From the NCBI GenBank assembly GCA_002270565.1, contig NQMI01000118.1, positions 1 to 64,000 on the forward strand: a DNA stretch of 64,000 nt, given 5' to 3'. This document shows positions 35,488-50,206 of this stretch, in pieces. A program made the translations under genes and the position numbers. The DNA is from Stenocarpella maydis (lineage: Eukaryota; Ascomycota; Sordariomycetes; Diaporthales; Diaporthaceae). The first letter of the stretch is position 1. Every line of letters starts with the position of its first letter. The notes under the pieces are model-generated. The model made no database searches. It had not been told where the DNA came from and was given only the letters and a program-made list of their open reading frames with translations.

Positions 35488-36168
35488 ATGACTGCCTCAA
35501 ATTTCAAGTTGCGTTGGTCACTTTCAATTGCACAGACTTTCGGACTAGTGTTGAGTGGTAAGATAATAGTCCCTTCCCCTTACCTTCCTCCGAGAACCTT
35601 TGATCCTCCCTCCTCGCAACGAAGACCAAACACACATGTCAATAAAGCGATGTGGGATAACCAAGAAAAACTCATAGGCGCAATGCTAGCATTAGCGTTG
35701 AACTACGAGACAAGTCTGTTCGATTACACCGCCAAGAAAGTTGTCCCGGAAATCATGAAATACCCAGAAGTCCAGAGAGTTCTCACGGAAAGGAATAACC
35801 CGAAAAACACCGGCACGAATTATTTAATACTGATTTTGAGAACTGTGGCAGTCGCTATGTATCTAGAGAGCGCATATTTGGCGTCTCATGGACGGATGCA
35901 ACTGGTCGCTCTGGCATTATTCCATACCTTACCGATCAGCGGTTTCCCCATTGAACAGACGAAAGACCTAATACAGACAGGGACGGAGGAGTGCTACTTA
36001 TTTTGCCTTCTGAATCTCGACAAAATGAAAGGCGTAGTAGGCATGGTTGAGGTATTGAACATATTATATCTTGCCCGGGCGGCTGAGCCTTTGATATGGT
36101 GCTGGTGGTCATCGAAAATCCTGCAGGCACACGAGAAGGGGGCGGGCTTGGACGACATAGATGAGTGA
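35488..36168 (+). CDS. Hypothetical protein, unrecognised
   Basis: 226-residue ORF starting ATG in ACAAAATGACT. It has several hydrophobic stretches (LIGAMLALALNYE, LILILRTVAVAMYLE, LVALALFHTLPI) but none is long or clean enough to call a membrane helix with confidence. Residues 24-53 (from GKIIVPSPYLPP) are encoded by a segment that looks like a 90-nt intron (35558-35647, GTAAGA...AATAAAG). Removing it keeps frame and gives a 196-residue form joining VLS to AMWDNQ. I cannot say which form is real. No family assigned. Confidence 0.5.
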   Translation: MTASNFKLRWSLSIAQTFGLVLSGKIIVPSPYLPPRTFDPPSSQRRPNTHVNKAMWDNQEKLIGAMLALALNYETSLFDYTAKKVVPEIMKYPEVQRVLTERNNPKNTGTNYLILILRTVAVAMYLESAYLASHGRMQLVALALFHTLPISGFPIEQTKDLIQTGTEECYLFCLLNLDKMKGVVGMVEVLNILYLARAAEPLIWCWWSSKILQAHEKGAGLDDIDE

Positions 36169-38761
36169 AAATATTGCGACCTAGAACAATTTTGCAACCA
36201 TGGTTTATATGTTGCCGCAGTCTAATACTCAAGTGCATGTGAACGACTTGGCTGCACTGGCGGGGTTGACCGGGCTGCATCAAGAAGACTACCCCCGGGG
36301 ATAATAATTACAACTGAGAACGTGGAATTGGAATCAGTCTTAAATCTATTGTATCTATTCTGATGAAGTAATCCGGATTAGCCTCTCACCTCCCATGACG
36401 GTTTATTGCCACATTCACCCTTATCGACCCTCTAGAGCAGCTCACGGGCAAGCTCTCTGGTGCAGTGATTCGCGTAGAGCCAGCCCAACGTCATCACCAT
36501 AATCTTTGAGTTCAGGGTATCATGAAATACCGCAGCGATTTAGCACTAGCCAAATCCCTATTGCCGAGAGCTTTCACCAAATAAATCATTTGGTGCGGGG
36601 CATTCGTCTCAGCCGTTCCTCAACCTCCCGCAGACGACTCGCCATCATGTCTGCGGCCCAGCAAAGCCAGCAGCGAGATGTGACCATCATAGACAGCGGG
36701 CATAATCGGCTGCTTTACGGCGTATCTTCGCTCGCGCCGCCCGCCGTGCTCAACTCAAGCTCACCACATCACGCTCCCGGAAGCCGCGCGCACCAACAAG
36801 GGCGACCGTGCCGACGGCAGCCTCACCGACCCAGCACCCCTCGCCGACACATGGAGAGGGCACAGAAGCTCAGTCTCGCGCACAATGGCATCGGGCAGTG
36901 CTGCCGGTGATGACAAGCCGCGAGGCCGTCAAGAGGCCCGCACAAAAAAACACAAGAAGGCCATCGGCAAGAATAAAGACGCTCGATGCGCCGGAGGATC
37001 TGGACTGGCTTGATACGGAGAACCCACTGGCGGCCTGGCCTGGGTCAGCATGGGCAAACCCAAGGACACACTGCCTGGATCCACCCTGAGCCCTTAACGC
37101 GCAGCACGGCGTAAGGTCGCCGGGGAGGCGGGCGTCGGGATCACAACTGATGCGAGGGTCACGCCAGTCACCAGCGGCAGCAACGGCCATGTTGGGAGGT
37201 GCGATAAACACCAAGGGCGACGCGAAGGACACCCAACACCTCACGACCGCGGGACTTCATCGTCTACGCCGCGCGCCAATGGACCCCCAGGCTGCTGCTC
37301 CCCAACGCGCCCGTTACTTCGTCAGTGAGCACCACCCCTGTTTTTTTTTCCCCCGGCGGCAGGGCTGTTGGCGCGCGGCTAGGGAGGGTGTGATCCCTTA
37401 TGTTAGGTTGATCTGAGCATGTGGTACCGCAGAAGTTCGGAGATATTACACGGTTGCCTTGGGACGGTGAGTTATCTACAGGGCCCACGCGGCGGCAGCA
37501 CTTTTGTTCAGCACTGCTGGGAGCCACGGTCCCCCGAGGTCCCTTGCTCGACATGCCCAGTCCGTTATTAGAATGATAGACAATAGTTAGATGTCTTCTC
37601 AGCAGATGCGAACCAGGGGGCGCGCGAGCTAGGTTTCCTCCAGCAGGCAGGGAAAAGCGGCTGTGGCTAGATCGTAAGGATCCCTCCTGCAATTTGACAC
37701 CGGTGAGTATGTGGCTGCCAATGCTTTTTTTTTCTTAGACAGAAGCAGCGACAGCTTGCAGTGAAACCAGGGGAAAACGAATGTTTTGGCAGAGATTTGA
37801 GGACAAGACGTGTTTTTTTTTCTTCTTTCGTTCAGAAGAAATCAACTTCGGCGATCAAGCGTTGTACTTCACTATTGCGACTCGGCGAGGATTCCAGCGA
37901 CTCTTCCAGGCTGTGCTGCGATGTCAATTTTGCTTAGTGTGATGTGCTCATATCACCAAAATGTTGGAAAAAGTCCAGCAGGCGAATTATACGTCAAATG
38001 CCACACTGAGCCGGCGTCAATGGAGAGCCTCAGGGGTGGTACACAACCAGAACATCCTTGAACCTGAGACCCGGAGTTGCTGCACAGTAAGCACCTCTGG
38101 TGAGAGACATGGGCCAGAGACGTCGTCCATGACGGCACACCAAAACCCACATGTCAGAAATATTAACCCAACAAAAAGTAGCTGACCTACCTCCCCAGGC
38201 ACGCACTTAACTTCCGGACCTGTAAAATGTGCCATGCTTATCCGGAAGATTGGGAGGCGCCCGGGTGCACCCCATCTGCTTCCGCCCTAGTGCAGGACAA
38301 CTTAATCGGTAAAGTGTACTGCTCACAACAGTGTCAGACCTCTGATCAGGCTTGCCAGAACGCAGCTGAGCCCAACCGACCCTGTACTTTTTTGTTTCTT
38401 CCCCCCTTCTTTTCAGCGCCCCCCTCCCCCCTTTCGGACCACCACGGCTGCGCCAAGTCCTGCATGTCTTATGGTGTGTAACAGAAGACGTGGAAATGCA
38501 GCAATCTCGAGGGGTGCATGCTCCTCCCCCCACCTCCCCCCCCCCCCCCGACCACATTGTAAGCAAGCAAGCCAGTGAGGCTTCGCAAGGGCAAGGGGAC
38601 CAGACAAAAAAAAAGAGCCCAGTGATCTCCTCCACCTAAGACGAGAGACACCAACTTGTGCCCACCGGCTACTGTTCCTGTTACATAACGCAGGGCCAGA
38701 CTAGCAAGCAGCCCCAACACCGCGCGCGCCCCTGAACCGTGCTGTGTTCCTGTCGCGCTCC
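36169..38761. other. Long stretch without a convincing gene
   Basis: A GC-rich part (about 36600-37350) has open frames on both strands with no recognisable domain. T-runs lie at 37342-37350, 37724-37733 and about 37811-37820, and a C-run at about 38535-38549. The last few hundred bases are probably the promoter/5' UTR of the multi-domain gene at 38762. Confidence 0.4.
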
Positions 38762-41700
38762 ATGGCCGGGCCTACCCCCGAGGTCCAGCCTTGCCAGACC
38801 TGCGGCATCACGGGGGAGGAGAAGAGGTTTACTTGCGTGCAGGTGCGGGGCCGCCCCTCCCTCCTCTTTGTTGGGCATACTGGGAAAGGTGTGATTTGAG
38901 AAGGGTTTTGAGGCTGATTTGTGTGGCAGTGTAATAACCTCGCCTTCTGTGAGACGTGCTGGCCGAAATGGGTCCTACACGCCCCTGGAGCTGTTGGTTG
39001 GTGAGTCGAGATGCGATGGTGTGGTCGATCTTGAAAAGTTGGACACGGTCTGATGGGGTTTCGCTACCAACAGGAACGGGAAACCACATGAGAGGGCGGA
39101 TCTAACCGTGGTGCATACCCTGCGTCAGATCCTCGAGCCGGCGCGGACCGAGGAGGAGCATGCCTTTGAGCTGCTGGAGGACGAGGATACCACCTGGTTT
39201 GGCTTCGGGCGGGACTCGTCGGGCCAGTCCGTGTTCTACGACTATGGGCGGTTCGCCGCCATCATGGGTGAGCTGGTGGCGAACGGGTCATCCGAGATCT
39301 ACCCGCAGCTTGTGTCCGTGATCGGAGAGACGGGTAAGTAAGCCAGGATATCACCAGAGATGGGTGAGAGGTCTTAAGAATCTGATGTGCCTATAGGTGC
39401 CGGAAAGAGCACACTGATCAAGATGCTCATCGACCGCCAGGCCTCGGGCTCCCAGGACGCGCCCAGGTACTACTCCCCAGTGACATCGTCCAACCAGGAC
39501 CGCACCGCAACCACGGGCGACGTGCACATCTACGCGGACCCGTCGAGCGCCTTCACCACGACGCCGCTCCTCTTCGTCGACTGCGAGGGCCTCAACGGCG
39601 GCGAGGCCCTGCCGAAACAGCTGAGGCACCGCCAGGCCCAGGACCCGAGGCCTCCTGCCCGGCCGTCACCCCCGGCAGGCCCACCGCCCTATGAGCCAGC
39701 GGCGTTTGGTGATGATGACCACGGGAGGAGGCACCTCCGGCCCCGCCACGGCGCAGCGAGGCCCATAGCCTGGGCCAGGACCCCGCAGACGCGCAAGAGG
39801 GAGTTCGCCGTCTCTCAGCTCTACCCGCGCGTCCTCTACACCTTCTCTGATGTTGTGATCTTCGTCCTGCGCAACCCCCGCGCCTTCGAGTCGACCGTCC
39901 TGGAGCTCCTGGTCCGCTGGGGAGCGCAGAGCATCGATGCATCGCTGAACCAGCCGGCGCTCCCGCACGCCATCATCGTCCTGAACGCGACGGAGCCGGG
40001 CGTCGACAAGGCTGAGTGGGACGTCGGTCCCGCGACGGCGATGCTGCTCTCGGACGTCCGGGACGCTGTGACCCGCGAGCCGGCGCTGCGGTCGTACGCG
40101 GACGCCTGGGCACGGCGCGGCACAAAGGTCGCCACCACGGCGGAGCTGCTGGCGTGTTACTACGCGTCCGTGAGCGTGGTGCGCGTTCCGCACAAGGGCG
40201 GCTCCTACATGCGAATGGACGAGCAGGCGGGGAAGCTGATGGGCCTGGTGAGGGACCGGTGCGCGGCTTCGCACGCGGCCAAGAGGAGGCTGCGGATGCT
40301 GGCAACGGCGGAGAGGCTGCAGGTTTATCTGCAGGCGGCGTATGACCACTTCACCAAGAGCCTCGACGCGCCGTTTGACTTTGTGCGCGAGGCGCTGCGC
40401 AAGTTCCCCATCGCGAGGAACTTCCAAGGCAACGTTTTGAGTCTGGCGCTCTCGATCAGGGATAACTCGACCCACGAGGCTTTGAAGGAAGATGGCCGGC
40501 GGATCTTCGTAGCGATGGCGCCGATGATAGCATCATGCATCATGCTGGATGCAGTCCGCCAGAACCTGCTCGGGACGGCTACCAGGCTGCTGGACGACAA
40601 GTACTCAAAGCCATGCGCCGCGGCGCTGCAGAACTTTGCGGACATGTACTGGCCATGCAGCTTCTGGAACCCTGCGTTTGGCGACGCCGGCAGATGTTGC
40701 AATGTGAGGTAAGTCTCGAATTGCCCTGAGGGTGGTTTGAGCTACAGGAGACCGCTGAACCAGGCATGAATAACAGATCAGGTCACAACCCAAAAGGCCA
40801 CCAAAACGCCCGAGGAAAAGTCATAGCCAACGGCAGCTACCAGTCCACCCTCAACCCGGAGGCCTTCCAGCCGGAGTGGATCTCCCTGATCCGCCGCAGC
40901 CTCGAGGCCGTCGAGGCGAGCATGTCTGAGCTGAGCCAGGCGTTCCCGGCCAGGACGGAGCTCGCGCGGGCGGCGATGCTGCACCGCGAGCGCCTCAACG
41001 AATTCTACCGCGTCCTGAGTGCCGGAGGGGCCAGCGGGGCCACCGCTTTCGTTAGCCACTCGGCCTGCCTGTCGTGCCTGCGCGAGCTGCCCGAGTGCGC
41101 CCTGCCATGCGGCCACGTCCTGTGCCTGCCGTGCTTAGAGCTGTACGGCACGCGCACGTCGCGGACGACCATCGAGATCAGTCGCTGCCCGCTGCATGTT
41201 AGTGACGTGATCGCTGAGCCGCCTTGGGTGGTGGCCGTCAAGCCGGCGCAGGCCGGCGTGAGGGTTCTCTGCCTCGACGGTGGTGGTGTCAGGGGGGTAA
41301 CGCAGTTGCGGGTGCTTAGGGAGATTGAGAGGATGCTTGGGCCGGGGCTGCCGATCCAGCTGTTCTTTGACTTGATGGTTGGGACTAAGTAAGTCTTTGT
41401 GTGTGTTTTTGAGATAATCCGGAAGCCCCAAGACCGATTGACCTCTGACCCCCCATGCGTGGTTTAGCACCGGTGGGATCATCGCAATCGGCCTGGGAGT
41501 AAAACGATGGACCGTCGAGGCGACCATGGAAAAGTTCAAGGATATTTGCACGGAAGCATTCACGCCACGCGAGATGCAGAAAGTGCCCGTGATCGGGACA
41601 TTGTCCAAGATGTACCATGGCAGCGTATTCAAGACCCAGCCCCTGGAGAAGGTCCTGAAGAGGTATTTCTCCGAGACTCCTTTCTTTGGTGGCTCGCGGT

Positions 41701-43501
41701 CGCGCCACAACCTGAACACTTCGGTCAAGGTCGCGGTAACAGCCTCAACTGCATTTAAGTCAGTTGTCTTCGCCAACTACAACCGGCCGGACCCGGCGGG
41801 CAAGGCTACCCCGTACCGATTCATCCGCTCAGATATGGCGACCGAAGAGCTGAGGGTCTGGGAAGTGTGAGTAGAGCCTAGCAATATCTCGGAGGCAGGA
41901 TGAGGTGATCCATAACTGACATGACTTCTCCCCAGGGCTCGTGCGACATCGGCATCATCCCCTTTTTTCAAGCCATTCGTTGCGTCAGAGACAAATAGCG
42001 AGTACGTCGACGGATCAAGATCGCACGGGTGCCCAGCCGAGGTGGCCCGTAGCGAGATGCGATCCATATGGTCAGACGTGGCAGGTTTCCCGCCGGATGT
42101 CATGCTCTCGATCGGTAGTGGAAGGGTGGAGGGTGATCAGAGCGCGTCCGAGAACGCGGCAAGGCTGTCATCGCGTTCATCCAGGTCCATCACGAGTACG
42201 GATGTTTCGTCACTCTCGGGGTCCCGGAAGCCGACTGTGCCCAGGAGCGCCACCATGCCTGTCGCCAGCGGGCAGATTGTCCGCTCGGGTCGTGGTGGCG
42301 TGGGGAACTACAAGCGCGTCGACAGCACCTCGACGAGCACATCTGACAGCGCTGGCCTCGTGCAGACTGGGATCTTCGTGCGAGACCCAAAAACACCTCT
42401 GCTGCTCTCCTTGGCCCCCAGACAAGCAACACATGAAAAGACGCAGGGACGCGACCAGGCATCAAGAACGAGTGATGCGTTATATGACCACAGGAAGTGT
42501 GACCAGGCCTGGGATGAGTTCATGTCCGGCAAGAAAGAAGGCCACGACAGTCGGTACATCCGCATATGCCCCGAGCTTCTAGCCTCGCAGATACCGACGT
42601 TCGGGGACGCACAGAGGATGGAGGAGCTAGAGCGGGAGGTCGAGAGGGCGCTTCAGCAGGATCCATTGATGGGGAGTATCACTGTGGCAGCGCACCAGCT
42701 GGTGGCGAGCACGTTCTTTTTTGAGACGGAGGCTGGTTCGGTCAGGCAGAGCCCATCGGGATATACGTGCACAGGTTGGTGTTGTCCTGGGGTGAAGGCC
42801 TGTATCTGAGCATTGCTGACCGCATGGCAGGTGCTATATTCTGCCGCTTCCGCCAGTCATCACCAGAGATCATGGCGCTCGGCTCATTTTTGAGATCGTG
42901 CTGTACGGGCGAGCTCAGGCCTTACTTCCTGATAGAGGACGACACAGACGGCGACATGCGGAGAAAGCATCAGGTCATCCTGTCGGAGGCGTTTATCAGC
43001 GAGATGGAGACCGCGGGATGCTTTGATGTAGAACCCTTGTCCATCACCACAGCAGCTGACAAGATCGACACAAGCACAAATATTTCGCTTTGGCTGCAGA
43101 TGGCGCCGTATTCATCCGGAGTGACGATGACGGGGACGGCCCTGCCTATATCCGGTTTTCCACGCCGGCTGGTGAGTGAGGAAAGCGGGAGCAAGGCAGC
43201 TAAGGCGGATATTACAGTCCCGAGCGCCATAGGAGACCGGTCGTCTGTTCTGGTGGGCGGTGAACAGCGAAGGGGAGGCCAAGTGTCTATCGATGGGGTC
43301 TCGGCCCTGTCGACATCCCCAAGCCCTCTGTCTGCCGACAATGTCAGCCCCGTGACTACCTACACCATCGCGTCGCGGAGCTCCACGGGCAGCATGTCGT
43401 TGAGTGGTATCGGGCTCGAGAAGCCCCGGCGTCCAGTGGAGGACTCGATCGCGGAGCTGCCTGACCACGGCAGCCATGCGGCTGAGTTGCCCTCAAGCTG
43501 A
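38762..43501 (+). CDS. Multi-domain zinc finger - P-loop GTPase - RING-like - patatin protein
   Basis: Eight exons (38762-38842, 38930-39000, 39074-39333, 39397-40708, 40777-41388, 41468-41866, 41936-42774, 42831-43501) splice in phase to exactly 1415 codons (1414 residues). Residues 11-56: a B-box/ZZ-like zinc site (C11, C14, C25, C28, C34, C37W, H44, H56). Residues 135-~450: a GTPase domain with GETGAGKST (P-loop) and VDCEG at ~198-202 (a DxxG motif as in dynamin/GBP-like enzymes), and VLNATEP where a G4 motif would lie. Residues 672-715: CLSC, ALPCGHVLCLPC and CPLH, a RING-like zinc pair. Residues 742-~1000: patatin-like phospholipase domain with DGGGVRG (oxyanion hole), GTNTGG at 777-782 and the YVDGS Asp at 937. 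The nucleophile Ser of GxSxG is Asn779. The C-terminal ~400 residues are Ser/Thr-rich. The layout recalls fungal patatin-NTPase immune-type proteins; function inferred. Confidence 0.85.
38843..38929 (+). other. Intron 1 of the patatin-GTPase gene
   Basis: GTGCGG...TGGCAG, 87 nt, phase 0. It separates the first two cysteine pairs of the zinc-binding domain (FTCVQ joined to CNNLAFC). The 5' site is weaker than those of the other introns. Confidence 0.7.
41389..41467 (+). other. Intron 5 of the patatin-GTPase gene, splitting the nucleophile codon
   Basis: GTAAGT...GTTTAG, 79 nt. The exon ends ...GGGACTAA and resumes CACCGG, so the codon at the catalytic position is AA|C (Asn). No alternative GT-AG choice nearby restores a Ser codon in frame. 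Confidence 0.75.
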
Positions 43502-43798
43502 CAGAAGCCTTGCTGCCGAACGTCGGAACAATCGCTGCTCGCGAGCGCCTTTGTGTTGTCATCGGGGTGTAATGCTGATGGACGGACGGCTCGGACTTTC
43601 GGTAACAAGGAAAAATGGTCTTGTGTGTGTTTTTGAGAAGTGGAAAGTTGGTAGACCGTAATATCCTGTACCCGTAATGGTATCTGCCTTTGTTCTTGCG
43701 CCTATCTCAGTATGATCCATCAAGCCACCTCATGCCCTCAACTCCAGTGCTTGTGCCGGAACAAGTCTATCCCATAATGCGACTAAGCCCCGTCCTCC

Positions 43799-44551
43799 CT
43801 AGAAGTACTTCTGGTCCTTCATGAACTCCATGCCCTGCGCAAAGTGCAGCAACTTCGCCGCGACCACATGTCTCTCCTTGGCCGAGTACTCGAGCAGGGT
43901 CTTGTACAGGTCGGCGAGCGGGACGATAACGCGCGTGATGTGCTCACCGTCCTCGAGGCGCTGCTCGGGCATGTCCTCGCCCTCTGGAAGCTGCGCCTCG
44001 ACCATGACGAGCTGCATGTTGGCGCTGCTCATGCCCGGGTCGGCCGCCTGGGGCGGGCTCACGCTCAGGACCCTCGAGACCTCGTAGCCCGTCTCCTCGT
44101 GGAACTCACGCACCGCAGCGGCCTCGGCCTCCTCGCCGGCGTCGACCAGCCCCGCCGGCCACTCGACCGTGTAGGCGTCGAGCGGGGGCCGGTACTGGAT
44201 GACCAGGACGGTGGAGGCGGGCCTGGTGGCCCTCTGGGAGGGCGGGGGCAGCAGGATGTTGCCAATGGCGACGGCGTCGACGCCGGCCTTGTCGGAGCGG
44301 GTCTTGCGCGCGGCGACCTCCCACGTGCGCGGCTTGCCGGTCTGGTCGGTGTACGAGATCTTCTTGAGGGTGATCCACCTGGCCTCGGTAATGGGCAGGT
44401 CGTCGACTGAGGTGACGACGGGCTCCTGGGTCTTGGTCGTCATGGTGAAAAGGCGGGTGGGCGGGGCCGGGGCGGAGAGGGTGCTGCTGAGTTGATAGAG
44501 GCGCCTGGTTGCGGTGGACGCGAGAGACGAAGGGCGAAGGCGGAGGGGCAT
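43799..44551 (-). CDS. Nudix hydrolase, ADP-ribose/ADP-sugar pyrophosphatase (YSA1/NUDT5-like)
   Basis: The Nudix box GLVDAGEEAEAAAVREF then HEETGY fits GX5EX7REUXEEXGU at residues 134-156 of the 250-residue form. Upstream WEVAARKT and VLVIQYRPPLDAYTVEWPAG match ADP-sugar diphosphatases, which split ADP-ribose to AMP and ribose 5-phosphate. Start choice: the ATG at 44443 (CACCATGAC, strong context) gives a 214-residue cytosolic form close to the usual family length. The ATG at 44551 adds an Arg/Ser-rich leader without acidic residues that looks like a mitochondrial presequence. A still longer frame opens at 44725. I give 44551 as outer limit; both forms may be made. Confidence 0.85.
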   Translation of the reverse strand: MPLRLRPSSLASTATRRLYQLSSTLSAPAPPTRLFTMTTKTQEPVVTSVDDLPITEARWITLKKISYTDQTGKPRTWEVAARKTRSDKAGVDAVAIGNILLPPPSQRATRPASTVLVIQYRPPLDAYTVEWPAGLVDAGEEAEAAAVREFHEETGYEVSRVLSVSPPQAADPGMSSANMQLVMVEAQLPEGEDMPEQRLEDGEHITRVIVPLADLYKTLLEYSAKERHVVAAKLLHFAQGMEFMKDQKYF

Positions 44552-45257
44552 CAACAGTTTGAGAGCAGATTTGTTGCGCAGGGATGTTGGTTTGATTGAA
44601 ATGAGTAGGTGGTGGGATTTGTGCGGCTTCAATTGTCGAGAATGGAAGGTGTGCGTGAGGATTGAAGAGGTGTTGTTTGATGTTGTGATGCGATGCGTCG
44701 GTTGGAAGTTGGAAGAGAAGATCAAGTGCTAACGGAGAATCAACGACGTACACTGCGACGAAACGGTTATCGCGACGGTTATCGCGACGGGTAACAGTGA
44801 CGTTGACGGTGACAGCATTGATTTGACCTTGAGCTGGAGCTACCCCGCCAACCCCGCAATCATGATCCTCATGGCATTTACTTTGGGGTCAAAGCTTCAA
44901 GCAGCTCCGTCTGCCCTCACTTGGTTCTGGCAGTTGGTGACTTGAGCATCGTAAGCTTGTCTCAGATGTGATGGCCTCTCGAGATGTCTTCATGCAGAGC
45001 ACCAACTGGGGTTCATACATCGCCACACCGTGGACAATTGTTTCCACATTGAATGCAATCACTCGTGATCACCATCAATAGGCCTCAGCTTCGCCTCAGA
45101 CACATCACAGCAAGACAGATCGATTTGATCAGCATTGTTTCCTTTATGAACATGCTCTCATCATTTCCTGGTATCCTAACTAGTTATATAGGAAACTCCT
45201 TCTCTCAGTGCATCCTCACGAAATGCTTAGGCACGTACATGCACGCACGCACGACAT
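44552..45257. other. Intergenic stretch between Nudix and dehydrogenase genes
   Basis: Promoter side of the Nudix gene and 3' side of the dehydrogenase. Contains a perfect tandem pair of GGTTATCGCGAC at about 44766-44789. No gene recognised. Confidence 0.5.
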
Positions 45258-48011
<2,754 letters not shown>

Positions 48012-49525
48012 CTACACCGGCTTGATTATGACAAGGTCATGCTTGCACCAAAAGTCCTCGCAAGACTCCTCGTAGTGTTCGCCGCTCCAGGATGTTAGTT
48101 CCGCCCCGCCCAACCGTTCATATTGGCTTGCACCATCAATTTTCGTCAAAAGCAGAGCCCAGCCATCTCTAGCCCTGGCTGTTGTGAGAGATACCGGCGT
48201 CACGACTGGCAGTATGGATAGTGACTCTAGATCGTCTATATAATCTGAAGAAAAGTCGAACTCAGGATAGAGTGAGAAGATGTCAATTTCCTTCTCTTCC
48301 TCGCCTTCTTCATGGCTGTGGCATACGTGGTCATCCTTGTCTTCTCCGGCACCCAATTTCTTCAAAATAACCCAGTGGCCATCTAGAGATGTAGTCTTGG
48401 CCACACGCCCCCCAAGAATTATGGTGTGGTTGTCTGCATCCGGTTTTCGTGATACCGTCACTGCGATGTTTTTGCGATCGATACCATGATCCCACTCCTT
48501 TGTACCAATGTTGCTGAACCATGACCAAGACGCTGTAAGTTCCGAGGACGGACGATGGGATCCCACTCCATGCGTCCACATGAGCCCTGGAATCAAACCC
48601 GATGACCAGGCGCCGCCGGCCAGGTCCCGATCCCTTCTCAGCCCGTGCAGTTGGGCAAATTGGTCCGCAACACCTAGAATCCCAGACAAAAATCCTTATC
48701 AAATGCCATCTGGCAGTTGTTTTATTCCTCCACACCTGCGTACCAGATGTCGTATGGGTGTCCTGCAAGTGACGAAATATCGTTGCGACAGGGTCCTGCG
48801 TTGAGCTTCAGCCCATGGGGATAGAACCGTGGATAATGTACATCATAGGGCAGCATTATGTGTCTGGTGTCATGCTGGTTAGTTGATAAACACTCCCATG
48901 CCGACGAATCTCCTGTGAAATGGAGAATTCGCTGAGAAAGGTATCGTTCCTGTAAACACCATGCTCGTTCGGAAACTCGCCCGCATTCGATATCCTGTCC
49001 CAGCACTACAGCTTTTGTGCCTAGTTCCTTGTAGATATACCAGTCCTCTTCTGTAAAAATAGTATCGCAAAATATTGCAAATATTTTCTAACGGCTCGGC
49101 TACTGCTCTGAAGTAGCCGTTCGTCTGGGGAGTGAGCGCCGGTAGCGGAAATAGTAAGGAACGCGTATGCATAGACTTGTCCTATATGCTCTGCTCTATT
49201 ATTCTAATGACCTATATCATCTTGGATGATACATAAAGCATCAATCTATGGAAAATGAATATGTAAATCGTCATAAACCCTCACTATATCTTGAATTAAA
49301 GGGTTTAGGTCTTCCACAGTAATGTTTCTGAGTTGCTGAGATAGCGATTGCCTTATTGTCTTTAGGAGTTTCAATGTTATCTAGTTGCTTTCCCCAGCAC
49401 CAAGTTAGTGCAGCGTACTTTCCTCGCTTGCCTCGGGTGTCTACTGGTGTAAGTCTCAACTCCTGAGCATCATGCAGTCGGATTAAATCCAGAACGCGAG
49501 TTGGAAGAGGCGAGTCAAGGTGCAT
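48012..49525 (-). pseudogene. HET-domain protein gene, degenerate (copy 2)
   Basis: Colinear HET pieces read leftwards: LPTRVLDLIRLHDAQ and ALTWCWGKQ (49525-49271), then IDALCIIQDD and GQVYAYAFLTISATGA (about 49250-49140), RAWCLQERYLSQRILHFTG (about 48975) and a C-terminal part (48689-48012) with GVADQFAQ and TASWSWFSNIG. TAG stops stand where relatives have Trp, just before IDALC and after QDDIGH, and frame changes occur near 49070 and 48700. G-to-A changes in TGG codons fit RIP or ageing by cytosine deamination. Confidence 0.8.
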
Positions 49526-50206
49526 GCCTGAACCCGAGGCTGTCTTCGTCGCAGGACATTGCTAGTGGTGGTTGCGGGTTGAGGCAGTGTGAATAAAGCA
49601 TGGGACACATGGTGTTGACTTGCCTGTCGAGGCTCAAGTTCTTGCCGATCAGGTTGTACAGTAGGTACGATATTAGATTCAAGGTGCGCAACTAAGCAAC
49701 AAAGCAACCAATTAATGCATTCACTGGTCTTCTATACTATTTGCGGAAGAAGTTCTCTTCACTCAAGTTACTGCAGAAACTTTTTTTCAGTGCTATTCAG
49801 CCCCTAGAAACAACGTCCTTGAACTGCTGAAGTGTAGAGCCTCTTTAGGCATTTATACCCCTATTGAGCAACCCAATTTAACTGCCGGCCTATTCGACCA
49901 GAAAAGTCTAGGGCATGATTATGGAGGGTTACAGCTCTCGGGGATTAGACTTAGGACACATAGGGCTGAGCAAACGAACCAACTACTACGCCGGCAGATA
50001 CAGAGCCTTGAAACCGGCGTAGCTCTGTAGGGTTGCACGGCATTAGCAGAGCTACCTGGAGATTGGTGTTGCCCTCGTGCGAGCCATAGTTGCAGGAGCT
50101 CACGTTCTAGGGCATGTGTCCCATCCCCTCCGTTCATGTTCTGTCACTGCTCCCTGTTTGCGGTGGGAAGAGCTCGGTCAGCCGAGCGAACCGGCCACCA
50201 TCCGAC
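49526..50206. other. Spacer between the two HET pseudogenes
   Basis: The two genes are head to head here, so this stretch holds both former promoters. No other feature recognised. Confidence 0.4.

Noticed and set aside
36506..37416. GC-rich ORFs with Pro/His/Arg-rich products
   Set aside because: No start context, no domain, competing frames on both strands; left as intergenic.
39592..40475. Long minus-strand ORFs opposite the patatin-GTPase gene
   Set aside because: GC-rich shadow frames rich in Arg/Ala; the plus-strand exon holds P-loop and DxxG motifs and splices in phase.
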